In this document: positions 54,323 to 63,809 of the stretch, in pieces
Layout: every line of letters begins with the position of its first letter
Position numbering within the stretch: position 1 is the stretch's first letter
Origin: Thiomicrorhabdus sp041583835
Lineage (GTDB): Bacteria; Pseudomonadota; Gammaproteobacteria; Thiomicrospirales; Thiomicrospiraceae
Direction: 5' to 3'
NCBI RefSeq assembly: GCF_041583835.1
Contig: NZ_JBFHFC010000006.1
Span: forward strand, 86,743-150,742
DNA length: 64,000 bases
Position numbers and translations under genes: made by a program
Notes under the pieces: model-generated
The model's input: only the letters and a program-made list of their open reading frames with translations
Told to the model about the DNA's origin: nothing
The model's database searches: none

Positions 54323-55273
54323 TTATTTTTGACGTTCCTTCAGTACTTCTTCTGGCAAAGCAAATCCTTGCTCTAACGCCTTATCCCGGCAATAGTTAAT
54401 CGCGAAATCCAGCAATTCGCCCACTGCACGATGGCGAAACTTGTGTTTTTGACGAACGTGCGAAAATGGACGGACAATCGGCGGATCCAAAGGAATCGCT
54501 TTTAAAGTACCTAAACGCAACTCTTTCGAGATTGTAGTGCGTGAAACAATCGCCACACCCACATCAGACTCAACGGCCATTTTAACGGCTTCGGGACTAC
54601 CCAACTCCATTACCACATTCAAATCGCTGTAGCTTAAGCCCTGCTCGCGAATATAAGTATCGATAACCGAACGCGAACCGGACCCCTCTTCACGCGAGAT
54701 ATAACCATACTTTCTAAAATCTTCGATCGAGACCTTATCTCGCTTCGCCAATGGATGATCCAACGGACAAATCAATTGCATTTCATCCAATCGACAAACA
54801 TCGACCTCAAGGTTCTTGTTGTGCACTGGTGCCTCAACCAACCCCAAATCGATCATATTGTTTTCGACCATAGAAACGATGGCATCGGTATTACCAACCT
54901 GAAGGCGAATATTAACGTCTTCGAATTGCTTCTTAAACGCCCCCAGTAGACTCGGCAGCATGTATTCCGCGATGGTCGTACTTGCTCCGATCACTAAGCT
55001 CCCGGTTACTTCACCAGTCAGTTCGCGAACTTCGCTATTCATTTTTTCATAATGTTCGAGAATCTGATCCGCATAGTCGTATACGACCTTTCCGGCATCT
55101 GTCAAAGTGATCTTGTTATGCGTACGATCGAAAAGACGCGTATTAAAGAAATCTTCTAGCTGTTTTACCTGAAATGTAACCGCCGGCTGCGTCATATGTA
55201 GCGTTTCGGCCGCTTTGGTAAAACTCATTACTTTCGCAACAGTATGGAATACTTGGAGACGTCTATCTGCCAT
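54323..55273 (-). CDS. LysR-family transcriptional regulator (CysL/YeiE-like)
   Basis: A 316-residue regulator. N-terminal winged helix: FHTVAKVMSFTKAAETLHMTQPAVTFQVKQLE. The effector domain has LVIGASTTIAEYMLPSLLGAF, GLVEAPV and MELGSPEAVKMAVESDVGVAI, the pattern of the CysL-like LysR subgroup, members of which often respond to sulfur metabolites. The effector is not known here. It is convergent with phoH; its upstream region of about 155 bases also faces the K+ channel gene (same strand), so its own promoter lies there. Confidence 0.9.
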   Translation of the reverse strand: MADRRLQVFHTVAKVMSFTKAAETLHMTQPAVTFQVKQLEDFFNTRLFDRTHNKITLTDAGKVVYDYADQILEHYEKMNSEVRELTGEVTGSLVIGASTTIAEYMLPSLLGAFKKQFEDVNIRLQVGNTDAIVSMVENNMIDLGLVEAPVHNKNLEVDVCRLDEMQLICPLDHPLAKRDKVSIEDFRKYGYISREEGSGSRSVIDTYIREQGLSYSDLNVVMELGSPEAVKMAVESDVGVAIVSRTTISKELRLGTLKAIPLDPPIVRPFSHVRQKHKFRHRAVGELLDFAINYCRDKALEQGFALPEEVLKERQK

Positions 55274-55428
55274 CCGAAATTTCCTTTATGGTCTATAATA
55301 AAATTTATTGAACACCACTGAATATAGGGCTTTAGAACTTAAAAGTCAAACTTATTGATATACACATAAATTTTATATCTCAATTGAGTTCAACTCGTCA
55401 AACAAGTAAGCAATCATAACAACTTGTA

Positions 55429-56259
55429 TTACTTTGATTTTGTTTCGTCCAGCGTACTTTTCAGCTCTCTAATTTCTTTTGTCATGTGCTTAATAATAAC
55501 TTCGACATGCTGCTGATTTTCAATCGTCTGCTTCTCCAGACGCTCTTCCATTAAACGCACATAATTAAGAATTTCTTTTTCCTGCTTTCTCTGCCCGGAA
55601 CCGATCAAAAATGCGGAGATATTGGCCGTAACCAACGAAAACAACACCACGCCAAACAAGATCAAAAATGTTCCAAAAATCCTGCCGTTTTCGGTTTGCG
55701 GCACCACATCGCCATAACCGACGGTCGTCACCGTGACAATTGCATACCAAATACCGTCGATAATATTACGATCTTCTATATAAGCGAACAAGCCACCCGC
55801 CGCGACGATCATAAAAGCCGAACCGATCAAAATCTGACCAAGCCGATGGCGTTTTAGAATCGTCATCGCATCATTATAAAAATGGACAAAAAATCTCAAA
55901 AACAAGAGTAGTCTTAACGAACGCATGATAACAGCCCAGTCGCCGTGCCATCCAATCCAAGGGAACGCCAGAATAACAATCAGCGTATTCAACCAGTTCT
56001 GCCGTAAATAACGCCAACGATCGGTCACATTGTATAAATTCACCGCCATTTCCGCTGCGAACACCAACCAAATCAAGGTCGATAACCACGATGTATCGAC
56101 ATCGGATCCTGAATAAAACATCAATACCTGGATAAACACCGCAAACAGGGCTAAAAGGACCAATACCTCAAATTGATCACCAATCCTTTTAGCCCTGGCG
56201 TTTTCACGATAGTTGACACCAGCAATTCCTAATATTGACTTATAATCCATTTTTGCCAT
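55429..56259 (-). CDS. Voltage-gated-type potassium channel protein
   Basis: A 276-residue ion channel with the Ion_trans arrangement: several membrane helices (residues about 28-50, 58-75, 88-105), a charged S4-like helix (IMRSLRLLLFLRFFVHF), a pore loop with the selectivity filter TVTTVGYGDVVP, and a last helix. A C-terminal coiled segment (EKEILNYVRLMEERLEKQTIEN) ends the protein; no RCK/TrkA-N domain is attached. Tetrameric K+ flux with voltage control is likely from the family. It is 26 bases downstream of the Ubi hydroxylase gene but has no obvious link to it. Confidence 0.88.
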   Translation of the reverse strand: MAKMDYKSILGIAGVNYRENARAKRIGDQFEVLVLLALFAVFIQVLMFYSGSDVDTSWLSTLIWLVFAAEMAVNLYNVTDRWRYLRQNWLNTLIVILAFPWIGWHGDWAVIMRSLRLLLFLRFFVHFYNDAMTILKRHRLGQILIGSAFMIVAAGGLFAYIEDRNIIDGIWYAIVTVTTVGYGDVVPQTENGRIFGTFLILFGVVLFSLVTANISAFLIGSGQRKQEKEILNYVRLMEERLEKQTIENQQHVEVIIKHMTKEIRELKSTLDETKSK

Positions 56260-56285
56260 CCAACCGATACATCAATTCAACCACC

Positions 56286-57548
56286 CTACTTCGCCAGCTT
56301 AGGCAGCGCTTCACGACCATTTAAAGCTTGTCCCATCAACCAGTTTTTAACCGGAGTAAGCTGATTAGCCAGCGGCAAAATTCCTTGACGGAACACACCC
56401 TTTAGAGAAGCGTCCTGCCTGAACAACCAATCAAAGCCTTCCATGGAACGCTGAACAATCGCATTATCCCCTCGACGCCAACGTTCGTATCGGCGTAGCA
56501 CCGAGAACTGCCCCAAAGCCTTATTTTCCCGACGAGCTTCCACCAGCACTTCAATCAATGCCGCCGCATCCAACAAGCCCAAATTCACACCCTGACCCGC
56601 TTGCGGATGAATCGTATGTGCCGCATCACCGATCAAAGCCAAATTCGGCTTCACATAATGCTGTGCATGACGACGGATTAACGGGAAAGCGGCACGTTCA
56701 GCAACCTCTATAACACGCCCAAGCTTCCAGTCCGAAGCCTCGGCGATTCGTTCGGCGAACTCTTTATCGGGTAACGACAATGCCCATTGCATTTTCTCGA
56801 CAGGCAAATACCATGCGATTGAGCTGACGTTATTACCCATTGCCAGATAAGCGAACGGGCCGTCTTTTAAATAACGCTGCCAACATGTATCCTGATGATT
56901 TAATTCTGTTTTCACACACCCTACGACAGCACACTGTTCGTACTCGTGGGTATCCAAACCGATGTGCGCCATTTGACGAATCTGAGACTGAGCGCCGTCC
57001 GCACCGACCAATAATTGCGTTTGAATCTTACCGTAGCCTTCCAAATACAAACAAGCCTGTTCACTTTCAAATGCCAATGCTTCCAACTTGACGTCCAAAA
57101 GCACTTTAACCTGTTCACAATCGGTAATCTGCTCCCACAATGCCGCCTGTACCACACTGTTCTCAACCGTATAACCCAAATTAGGTTCACCCATATCCGC
57201 AGCGGAAAAATGCACTTCACCAGATGTGATTTCATCCCATACATGCATGGCGACAAACGGATGATAACGACGGCGTTCTATCCCCTGCCACGCGCCGAGA
57301 TTCCTTAAAATATTCTCGGACGCACGAGTCAAAGCGCTAACCCGTGTTTGATATGGCTGCTGCGAATCCCACTCGGTATCCACGGCATCGCGCTCTAACA
57401 ACAAAACTTTGAAACCTTGCTGCCCCATACCCAATGCCATGGCTGCACCGACCATGCCGCCGCCGACAACCACAAGGTCCCACACCGTTTCTACCGCCTG
57501 TTGAGGCATCACGTGGTTGAGGGAGGTCTGCTCAATATATTGACTCAT
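56286..57548 (-). CDS. FAD-dependent ubiquinone hydroxylase, UbiI/VisC type
   Basis: A flavin monooxygenase of 420 residues in ubiquinone ring hydroxylation. FAD motif VVVGGGMVGAAMALGMGQQG, the second motif VGADGAQSQIRQMA, and LIGDAAHTIHPQAGQGVNLGLLDAA are intact. The second of two tandem paralogs; VisC/UbiI (C5 hydroxylation) or UbiF (C6) are possible and cannot be told apart by eye. Its start overlaps the ubiH stop at 57548. Confidence 0.88.
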   Translation of the reverse strand: MSQYIEQTSLNHVMPQQAVETVWDLVVVGGGMVGAAMALGMGQQGFKVLLLERDAVDTEWDSQQPYQTRVSALTRASENILRNLGAWQGIERRRYHPFVAMHVWDEITSGEVHFSAADMGEPNLGYTVENSVVQAALWEQITDCEQVKVLLDVKLEALAFESEQACLYLEGYGKIQTQLLVGADGAQSQIRQMAHIGLDTHEYEQCAVVGCVKTELNHQDTCWQRYLKDGPFAYLAMGNNVSSIAWYLPVEKMQWALSLPDKEFAERIAEASDWKLGRVIEVAERAAFPLIRRHAQHYVKPNLALIGDAAHTIHPQAGQGVNLGLLDAAALIEVLVEARRENKALGQFSVLRRYERWRRGDNAIVQRSMEGFDWLFRQDASLKGVFRQGILPLANQLTPVKNWLMGQALNGREALPKLAK

Positions 57549-58744
57549 TAACGTCGACCTCCCATCGCAAATTTAGCAAAACGTTTACGCAAGCCAGGCA
57601 TCGCCTGCATCGCCATCAACCCAATTCCTCGAAGATGACCGACCAATGGCGAACCGTGCTGGAACACTTGAATCAAGCTGTCCGTCAATCCCATCACACT
57701 CTCGTGATCCGACTTTCGTTTGGCTGCATAAGCCGACAGATAATCCGGATTACCTAGATCGTCACCGGACTCGATTCCGTTCAAAAACACCTCTATATCA
57801 CGAATCCCCAAATTCAACCCCTGTGCGGCGACCGGATGCTGAGTATGTGAAGCATTCCCCATCAATACCGCACGTCCCGAATTCATCTGCTCGACATACG
57901 TCTCGTTCAGAGGATAAGCAACACGCTTACTGACTTGCGTATAAGCCCCTAAACGCTCGCCCATCTTTTCGGCAAACAATGCCATAAACGCCTCATCATC
58001 CAAAGCCATCACTTGGTCGACTTCCTCTTCGGGACAAACCAATACAGCTTTATGGAAATGATCCTGCATCGGTAACAAAGCAACCGGTCCCTGTTCGGTG
58101 AATCGTTCGTAAGACCAGCCATGCGGATGTTGCTCGGTTTGAATTTGGGCGATCACACCATAGGCGTGATAATCTTTTTTCTGTAAAGGCAATCCTAAAA
58201 CTTTTCTGACCTGCGAATTCGTACCATCGGCACCAACCAACAGCGAGGTTTGTACTTCGACTTCCCCCATCAAAGCGTCTTCAACGATTGAATGAACCCA
58301 TTCGCCTTTTTCGGTAAAGTCGAGTAATTTAGCGGGACACAACACTTCAATATTACCCAGTTGTTTCACATGCTGCCAAAGCACCTTGCCCAAGTCGCTA
58401 GATTGAATACTGTAACCCAGTGCAGTCACGCCAACTTCCTGCGCATCCAAAGTGGTCACACCCAAATACCCTTTTTGAGAAACATGAACATGATGGATTT
58501 CGGTGACATACGAACGGACGTCCTCCCACAACTGTAACTGCTCCAAAACCAGTTTAGAACCATGAGACAGAGCCAACACACGACCATCAAAAGAACTTTG
58601 TGAAGATTCGACCGGATCGTTCATGGCGATGCTTTCGGCCAATATAACCGAGCGCCCTTTCAATGCAAGACCGATTGCCAACATCAATCCTACCGGACCG
58701 CCTCCGCAAATAAATGCGTCACCTTGTTTTATCGTTTTTTCCAT
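57548..58744 (-). CDS. ubiH: 2-octaprenyl-6-methoxyphenol hydroxylase, UbiH type
   Basis: Hydroxylates a ring position in aerobic ubiquinone synthesis. FAD-binding start AFICGGGPVGLMLAIGLALKG, VGADGTNSQVRKVLGLPLQ, and LMGNASHTQHPVAAQGLNLGIRD. Length 398. It follows pepP by 40 bases, the order ygfB-pepP-ubiH-ubiI seen in E. coli. The call of UbiH rather than UbiI is from position as first paralog after pepP. Confidence 0.88.
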   Translation of the reverse strand: MEKTIKQGDAFICGGGPVGLMLAIGLALKGRSVILAESIAMNDPVESSQSSFDGRVLALSHGSKLVLEQLQLWEDVRSYVTEIHHVHVSQKGYLGVTTLDAQEVGVTALGYSIQSSDLGKVLWQHVKQLGNIEVLCPAKLLDFTEKGEWVHSIVEDALMGEVEVQTSLLVGADGTNSQVRKVLGLPLQKKDYHAYGVIAQIQTEQHPHGWSYERFTEQGPVALLPMQDHFHKAVLVCPEEEVDQVMALDDEAFMALFAEKMGERLGAYTQVSKRVAYPLNETYVEQMNSGRAVLMGNASHTQHPVAAQGLNLGIRDIEVFLNGIESGDDLGNPDYLSAYAAKRKSDHESVMGLTDSLIQVFQHGSPLVGHLRGIGLMAMQAMPGLRKRFAKFAMGGRR

Positions 58745-58784
58745 GAATGTTTTTATCGCCTTAATCGTTCTATCCAGCGTTAGA

Positions 58785-60170
58785 CTATTTCAGATTGGGG
58801 TTATGTTCGGACATCCACTGTTCGATTGCTTCAACGGTTCTAGGCAAGCCCTTCGTTAGTACCTCACAACCGGATTCGGTCACCAAAACATCATCTTCGA
58901 TACGAATTCCGATTCCCTTCCAGCATTCGTCGATTTCATCCATTCCGGGATCTATGTACAACCCGGGTTCAACGGTCACCACCATACCCGGTTCAAATTC
59001 CCGCCAACAGCCATTCACTTTATAACTACCGACATCATGGACATCCATCCCCAGCCAGTGCCCCGTGCCATGCATAAAGAAAGCGCGATAAGCTTCGTCC
59101 TTAATCAATTCGGAAACATCGCCGTTCAGCAATCCAATCTCCACCAATCCGGCCGTCAGAATCTCAATCACCTGTTGATGAGGTTCGTTATACCCAACAC
59201 CCGGCTTAATCGTCTCGATCGCAGCCTGCTGAGCCTTATAAACCAGCTCATATAATTTTTTCTGCTCTTCGGTAAAACGTCCACTGACCGGAAACGTGGT
59301 GGTAATGTCTCCGGCGTAACCTCTAAATTCGGCCCCGGCATCCACCAACACCAATTGGTGCTCGCCCATTTGATCGCTGTTTTCCGTATAGTGCAAAATA
59401 CAAGCGTTATCCCCACTGGCAACGATTGAATTAAACGCGACTTTTTGCGAGCCTTGCTGCATAAAGGCCGCTTCCAAATCGGCCTGCACTTGAAACTCGT
59501 ACTTACCGGCGGCGACACTGCTCATGGCCGCCAAATGCCCGGCCACCGATATACGTGCCGCTTCTCGCATCAAATCGATTTCAGCATTAGATTTAATCAA
59601 ACGCATCTCATGAATGATTGCATCCAGATCACACAATTGAGTCGGAGCAGAAACGCCTTTACGAACTTTTGATTTAAGCGTTGCCATCCACTGTTCGACC
59701 GGCTCCATCCAAGTAGACAACTGCCCAAAACTGAAATAAAGATGCTGAATATTTTCCAGAGATTCAGCAACCTGTTCATCCATCTCTTCAATCGCCCAAG
59801 CTTGATCGATTTTCAGAATGGCGGGTGCCAACTCAACACCAAGACGTCGACCCTGCCAGGTTTCCTGTTCAGGATCCCGGGGACGAAGAAAAACAATGCT
59901 CTGATTGTGGGACGTTTTCAACAGCAACAACACCGAATCCGGTTCGGAAAATCCAGTTAAATAGAAAAAATCGCTTTCGGGACGGAACGGAAATTCCACA
60001 TCCCGGTTACGAATCTGCTCATGGCCTGATGCCACAAGCACGGCACTATTCTCGGGAAGTTTCTCAAATAGAGCATGTCGATGCGCTTTCGCCATAGCTA
60101 TCATTCGATCGGCCGGCTGTATGAGCGAATGCCCGTTAGAAGCGCTTTGAATTGAATCGTTTTGTAACAT
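58785..60170 (-). CDS. pepP: Xaa-Pro aminopeptidase
   Basis: PepP releases an N-terminal residue next to proline. It has the aminopeptidase-P N-terminal domain (FPFRPESDFFYLTGFSEPDS) and the metallopeptidase core with dinuclear Mn ligands: VDAGAEFRGYAGDITTTFPV, FFMHGTGHWLGMDVHDVG, VVTVEPGLYI and GIRIEDDVLVTE. Length 461. It is between ygfB and ubiH, the typical order. Confidence 0.95.
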   Translation of the reverse strand: MLQNDSIQSASNGHSLIQPADRMIAMAKAHRHALFEKLPENSAVLVASGHEQIRNRDVEFPFRPESDFFYLTGFSEPDSVLLLLKTSHNQSIVFLRPRDPEQETWQGRRLGVELAPAILKIDQAWAIEEMDEQVAESLENIQHLYFSFGQLSTWMEPVEQWMATLKSKVRKGVSAPTQLCDLDAIIHEMRLIKSNAEIDLMREAARISVAGHLAAMSSVAAGKYEFQVQADLEAAFMQQGSQKVAFNSIVASGDNACILHYTENSDQMGEHQLVLVDAGAEFRGYAGDITTTFPVSGRFTEEQKKLYELVYKAQQAAIETIKPGVGYNEPHQQVIEILTAGLVEIGLLNGDVSELIKDEAYRAFFMHGTGHWLGMDVHDVGSYKVNGCWREFEPGMVVTVEPGLYIDPGMDEIDECWKGIGIRIEDDVLVTESGCEVLTKGLPRTVEAIEQWMSEHNPNLK

Positions 60171-60190
60171 AGGTGCTAACTCAAGAGAAA

Positions 60191-60781
60191 TTAATGAACC
60201 GTGTCTGACATATCTGAATCATCCGGCATAATCGGCGGAGCCTGAGTCGGATTCAACTCTTCATTGATCGTTAAAATACCGATGCGCACAAACTCGATCA
60301 ACTCCATCAAGTCATTTTCCTCGGCGTCTCCAAGCTCTTTGGCTTCGGCCAGACCGTCAACGTCAATTCGTGCGATATCTCCGAAATCGCCGATTAACTC
60401 TCGCACTTCTTTGGAAATTTTTTCCTCGGATTCCTGCAAGCGACCAATCAATCCCAGACCATAAAGTACGCCTTCGCACAATTCTCCCAGCATAGACGCC
60501 CGATAAACCAAATCCTGTTCGTCATCCGGAATACAAAGTTCCAACTCAAACCCGGATCCGTTTAATCCGTTTTCGGTTGTCATATATAAATCATGCAAGG
60601 TTTTCAAAAAAGACTCTTTAACGGATTTAATCTGAGCTTCTTCAAGCAACTTACGAATCCATACCGTCTCTTCAATATCATTATCGCCACAAATCAGCCC
60701 TATCAGCATTCCCTGTACAAAGGATGGAGACTCTAATTCGGGATAAGGTGAGAGGGCTTCTTTTATTTGATCAAAATCCAT
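60191..60781 (-). CDS. ygfB: UPF0149 family protein YgfB
   Basis: A 196-residue acidic protein of the YgfB family (helical; DUF UPF0149). The N-terminal FDQIKEALSPYPELESPSFVQGMLIGLIC and the central FELELCIPDD, GLGLIGRLQESEEK are typical. The family is near pepP in most gammaproteobacteria; in Pseudomonas it has been tied to control of ampDh3 and beta-lactam response, but whether this one does so is unknown. Start ATG at 60781; the TTG two codons upstream is less likely. Confidence 0.85.
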   Translation of the reverse strand: MDFDQIKEALSPYPELESPSFVQGMLIGLICGDNDIEETVWIRKLLEEAQIKSVKESFLKTLHDLYMTTENGLNGSGFELELCIPDDEQDLVYRASMLGELCEGVLYGLGLIGRLQESEEKISKEVRELIGDFGDIARIDVDGLAEAKELGDAEENDLMELIEFVRIGILTINEELNPTQAPPIMPDDSDMSDTVH

Positions 60782-60897
60782 TACCAACCTACTCTTGTTA
60801 ATCTCAAAATATTGATGAATAATACCATACTTAAAGGCAGAACATACTCACTGAGGGTGTCTGTAAACCCCAAAAAACTCTTTAAGGAGCCTTGGCC

Positions 60898-61161
60898 GTG
60901 TTAACCATCACACTCATGAATCACACATTTGAAATTCCTTGCGATCCAGAGGAAAAAGAGCGCTTGATCGAAGCGGCTACCTTAATCGAAGACCGTTTGG
61001 AACAGGTTCCCGGTTTGAAGGGTGAAAGCAAGATACTCATGGTGGCGCTAAACTTAGCCTACGAACACCTTCAAATGAAAGATGAAACCGTCCAATACAC
61101 CTTACATCTGGAAGACCAAATGGACACGGTCATGAATCAACTGGCCACCGAATCGACTTAA
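60898..61161 (+). CDS. zapA: Cell division protein ZapA
   Basis: ZapA bundles FtsZ filaments at the division site. An 87-residue protein: ITLMNHTFEIPCDPEEKERLIEAA, then a long helix LMVALNLAYEHLQMKDETVQ. The start I choose is GTG at 60898, eight bases after AAGGAG; the TTG at 60892 is too close to that site. It is divergent from ygfB and followed by 6S RNA and fau, the conserved gammaproteobacterial arrangement. Confidence 0.92.
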   Translation: MLTITLMNHTFEIPCDPEEKERLIEAATLIEDRLEQVPGLKGESKILMVALNLAYEHLQMKDETVQYTLHLEDQMDTVMNQLATEST

Positions 61162-61277
61162 TCGCATAACCAGACGATCAACGCTTCAACCTTTATCACT
61201 TTCGCTTATAAATACGCATCAAATAAATCATTAAAGATTCGTGATAATTCTTATTCAGAGTCTGGTCACGGCAGTGT

Positions 61278-61283
61278 TATAAT
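61278..61283 (+). promoter_or_regulatory. -10 box of the 6S RNA gene
   Basis: A perfect TATAAT placed about 8-12 bases before the start of the paired 6S RNA. The -35 region is weak. Confidence 0.6.
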
Positions 61284-61289
61284 GAACCC

Positions 61290-61465
61290 ACGGCACGGAG
61301 TTGTTGGGCATAAACCCCCTTCCGATAATTACAATATTGGGGTCAGAAACTTTGAGTGGTGAGCATCTCGTTAGCCTAGCTAACCCGAGAAGCCTAAACT
61401 CTTTGTGGAGGCTGCCACCTGAACTCTTCGGTTCAGGGATTTTAGTCCAATGATTTCGTGTCTTT
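61290..61465 (+). ncRNA. ssrS: 6S RNA
   Basis: Binds RNA polymerase holoenzyme with sigma-70 in stationary phase and mimics an open promoter. Located between zapA and fau as in E. coli. The ends CACGGAGTTGTTGG (61294-61307) and CCAATGATTTCGTG (61447-61460) pair along their full length with G-U pairs. Inside lie GGTGAGCATCTCG and CCGAGAAGCCT, matching the conserved apical part of E. coli 6S, and a CCTGAAC / GTTCAGG hairpin. Ends are estimated; about 175 nt. The fau start lies about 30 bases beyond the 3' end. Confidence 0.93.
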
Positions 61466-61496
61466 TCCATCCAATAAATCAATCGTTGTTCAGCCA

Positions 61497-62090
61497 ATGA
61501 CAAACACTTGCAGCTCTACCCTAAGAAAGACTCTGCGACAAAAGCGTCAGGCACTCACACCACAACAACAAAACCAACACGCCCTAGCGGCACGCGACCA
61601 TTTACTTAAATCTTCTTTGCTAAAGAATTCACGTAAAATTGCACTCTTCTTGAGTCAAGACGGTGAACTGGGGACAGATGCCTTAATTCAATCCCTATGG
61701 CAACACGAAGAATTTGAAGTATACCTACCCGCTTTAGAAACCCTGCCGGATTGGCATATGGGGTTTTCACGCTATCATTCAGACACGCTACTGATACCTA
61801 ACCAGTTTAAAATTCCCGAACCGGACATTCCTCTCGGACAGCATTTACCGGGCACTGAAATGGATTTGGTCATCATGCCATTGGTCGGATTCGACGTAGA
61901 AGGGAATCGCATGGGAATGGGCGGCGGCTATTATGATCGTACATTTGAATTTAAATTATCCAATAAAGCACTTCGCCCTAAATTAGTCGGCTGGGCGCAC
62001 AGTTGCCAGCAAGTCGAACAGCTTAATGCCGAACCGTGGGATGTTCCTCTCGATGCCATTGTTACCGAAAAAGGCATCATTGAATTTTAG
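61497..62090 (+). CDS. fau: 5-formyltetrahydrofolate cyclo-ligase
   Basis: Turns 5-formyl-THF back into methenyl-THF at the cost of ATP. The family motifs are LRQKRQAL near the start and GFDVEGNRMGMGGGYYDR with the substrate loop, followed by VGWAHSCQQVEQL and AEPWDVPLDAIVTEKG. Length 197. The ATG at 61497 has a weak ribosome site; the gene is downstream of 6S RNA (the ygfA position in E. coli) and may be read through from it. It is also called ygfA. Confidence 0.93.
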   Translation: MTNTCSSTLRKTLRQKRQALTPQQQNQHALAARDHLLKSSLLKNSRKIALFLSQDGELGTDALIQSLWQHEEFEVYLPALETLPDWHMGFSRYHSDTLLIPNQFKIPEPDIPLGQHLPGTEMDLVIMPLVGFDVEGNRMGMGGGYYDRTFEFKLSNKALRPKLVGWAHSCQQVEQLNAEPWDVPLDAIVTEKGIIEF

Positions 62091-62175
62091 ACGACTGAAA
62101 TTCAATATCAGATAACGATTCAACTTAAGAGCATTAAGAAAATTTAAGCGTTTACGGGAAATGGATTATGCGAAA

Positions 62176-62198
62176 TGCCGATCCCGAATAGATCGGCA
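62176..62198. terminator. Hairpin between fau and amiC
   Basis: TGCCGATC / GATCGGCA, a perfect 8-base stem with a 7-base loop, between convergent genes. No T run, so partial terminator or mRNA end. Confidence 0.4.
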
Positions 62199-62215
62199 CA
62201 AGGATATAGAGTGTT

Positions 62216-63745
62216 TTACAGACCGGCAACAACCTGATCAGATAACGGAATTTTCACCTGTCTGCCGACATAAAGCTGATTCGCGTTTTTAATTCCGTTC
62301 AACTTCTTCAATGCCTTGGTGGAAACCTGATAGTTACTGGCAATTTCCGACAAAGTGTCACCCGGCTGCACCTTGTAATGAACGTATAGGGTTTCACCCC
62401 AATGAGGCTTCTGCGAGTTACCGTCAACAAATTTCTGCAACCCGCGAACAATTGAGCTCGCCATTTTAGTCTGAAAGGCTGAACTCATTAATTTACGTGC
62501 TTCACTCGGGTTCGAGATAAACGCCGTTTCGACTAACAGCGAAGGCATATCGATCGACTTAAGCACAGCGAATTCCGCCGACTGCAAATTAGGTTTATGC
62601 ATGTGTACCGACTTCTGCATCTCTCTCAACACGCTTCGACCCAGCTTGCGGCTGGCACGTATATTCGCTTCGCGGGTCAAATCACTCAATGCAAACGCCA
62701 CATCACTGTCACGCCCTTTTAGTTTGATATCCTGCAAAGAAGCATTCTCGCTTTTCGCCAACAAACGTGCCATCACACTACTCGCACCGCCGTTTGACAA
62801 TACGTAAACGGAACCGCCCTGTACCGAACGGTCATGGAATGCGTCGGCATGCACGGAAATGAAAATATCGGCATGATGCTGTTTAGCAATCTTTACTCTT
62901 TCGTGTAACGGAATAAAAACATCGCGGTCGCGAGTCAACACAGCACGCATGCCTGGCTGCTGATCAATCAAACGCTTAAGTTCACGCGACATTTGTAAGG
63001 TCGCATCCTTTTCATAAATACGATTATGACCGACTGCACCGACATCCTTTCCACCATGGCCTGGATCGATTGCCACTACCAACGTATCACCCTTTACCAA
63101 AATCGAGCTGTCTTTATTCAATAAAGACTGTGTCGCCTGATTCTGCTTTACTTCGCGAGCGACATTATTCTTAACGGTTGAATCAAGCACCACCAAAGGC
63201 TTCGCTGGTGATTGAGAAATGAGTGGTTTGACTTTCTCGTGTTTGTCCGCCAACAAAGAAGTCTTAGCCTTTACATCCCTATCGGCACTCTTAACAGGTT
63301 GAACAGAAGAAGGCTGTGTTTTAGCAACTTTCTCATTCGGCTGAACAAGATCAATCACCAAACGCTCGGCACCCTCTTTATTTTTGCCAAGGGTAAAAAA
63401 GTTGTAATCGTAATTTTTGTGCAAATCCAACACAATACGCAGTGACTTAGGTGCATCAGAGACGCGCACACGATATAAACGCGAATCTTTATAATATTTG
63501 TTTTTGAAATCAAGCTTGTTTGCAGTCTTATAGAAATCAACAACTACACGAGAAGGGTTATTCAGCTTATACACTTTAAAATCATGGTTTTGCTTGATAT
63601 CAAACACAACACGAGTTTTATCCGACTTTTGCCCGACGCGCATTTTATCCAATTCTGCACCCGCATACACCAAAGATGCATTGAACAGAAGCAGCGCTGC
63701 CAAACTCGCGGTTATAAATGTTTTGGTAAAGCTGAGTGATTTCAT
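62216..63745 (-). CDS. amiC: N-acetylmuramoyl-L-alanine amidase, AmiC/AmiB type
   Basis: Cuts the amide bond between MurNAc and the peptide stem, mainly at the septum. Signal peptide (ITASLAALLLFNASLVYA), an AMIN domain (residues about 32-135, RVVFDIKQNHDFKVYKL), an Amidase_3 zinc domain (VVAIDPGHGGKDVGAVG, FISVHADAFHDRSVQGG, SLLVETAFISNPSEARKL) and a C-terminal LysM (YKVQPGDTLSEIASNYQVS). AmiB usually carries LysM and AmiC does not, so the name is uncertain. Length 509. It is 64 bases after tsaE. Confidence 0.92.
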   Translation of the reverse strand: MKSLSFTKTFITASLAALLLFNASLVYAGAELDKMRVGQKSDKTRVVFDIKQNHDFKVYKLNNPSRVVVDFYKTANKLDFKNKYYKDSRLYRVRVSDAPKSLRIVLDLHKNYDYNFFTLGKNKEGAERLVIDLVQPNEKVAKTQPSSVQPVKSADRDVKAKTSLLADKHEKVKPLISQSPAKPLVVLDSTVKNNVAREVKQNQATQSLLNKDSSILVKGDTLVVAIDPGHGGKDVGAVGHNRIYEKDATLQMSRELKRLIDQQPGMRAVLTRDRDVFIPLHERVKIAKQHHADIFISVHADAFHDRSVQGGSVYVLSNGGASSVMARLLAKSENASLQDIKLKGRDSDVAFALSDLTREANIRASRKLGRSVLREMQKSVHMHKPNLQSAEFAVLKSIDMPSLLVETAFISNPSEARKLMSSAFQTKMASSIVRGLQKFVDGNSQKPHWGETLYVHYKVQPGDTLSEIASNYQVSTKALKKLNGIKNANQLYVGRQVKIPLSDQVVAGL

Positions 63746-63809
63746 AAACTTATCTCTATTAAAAGTTTAATTTACCAATCTTATAACAAACAGCGTGCCA
63801 ACTTTAGCG

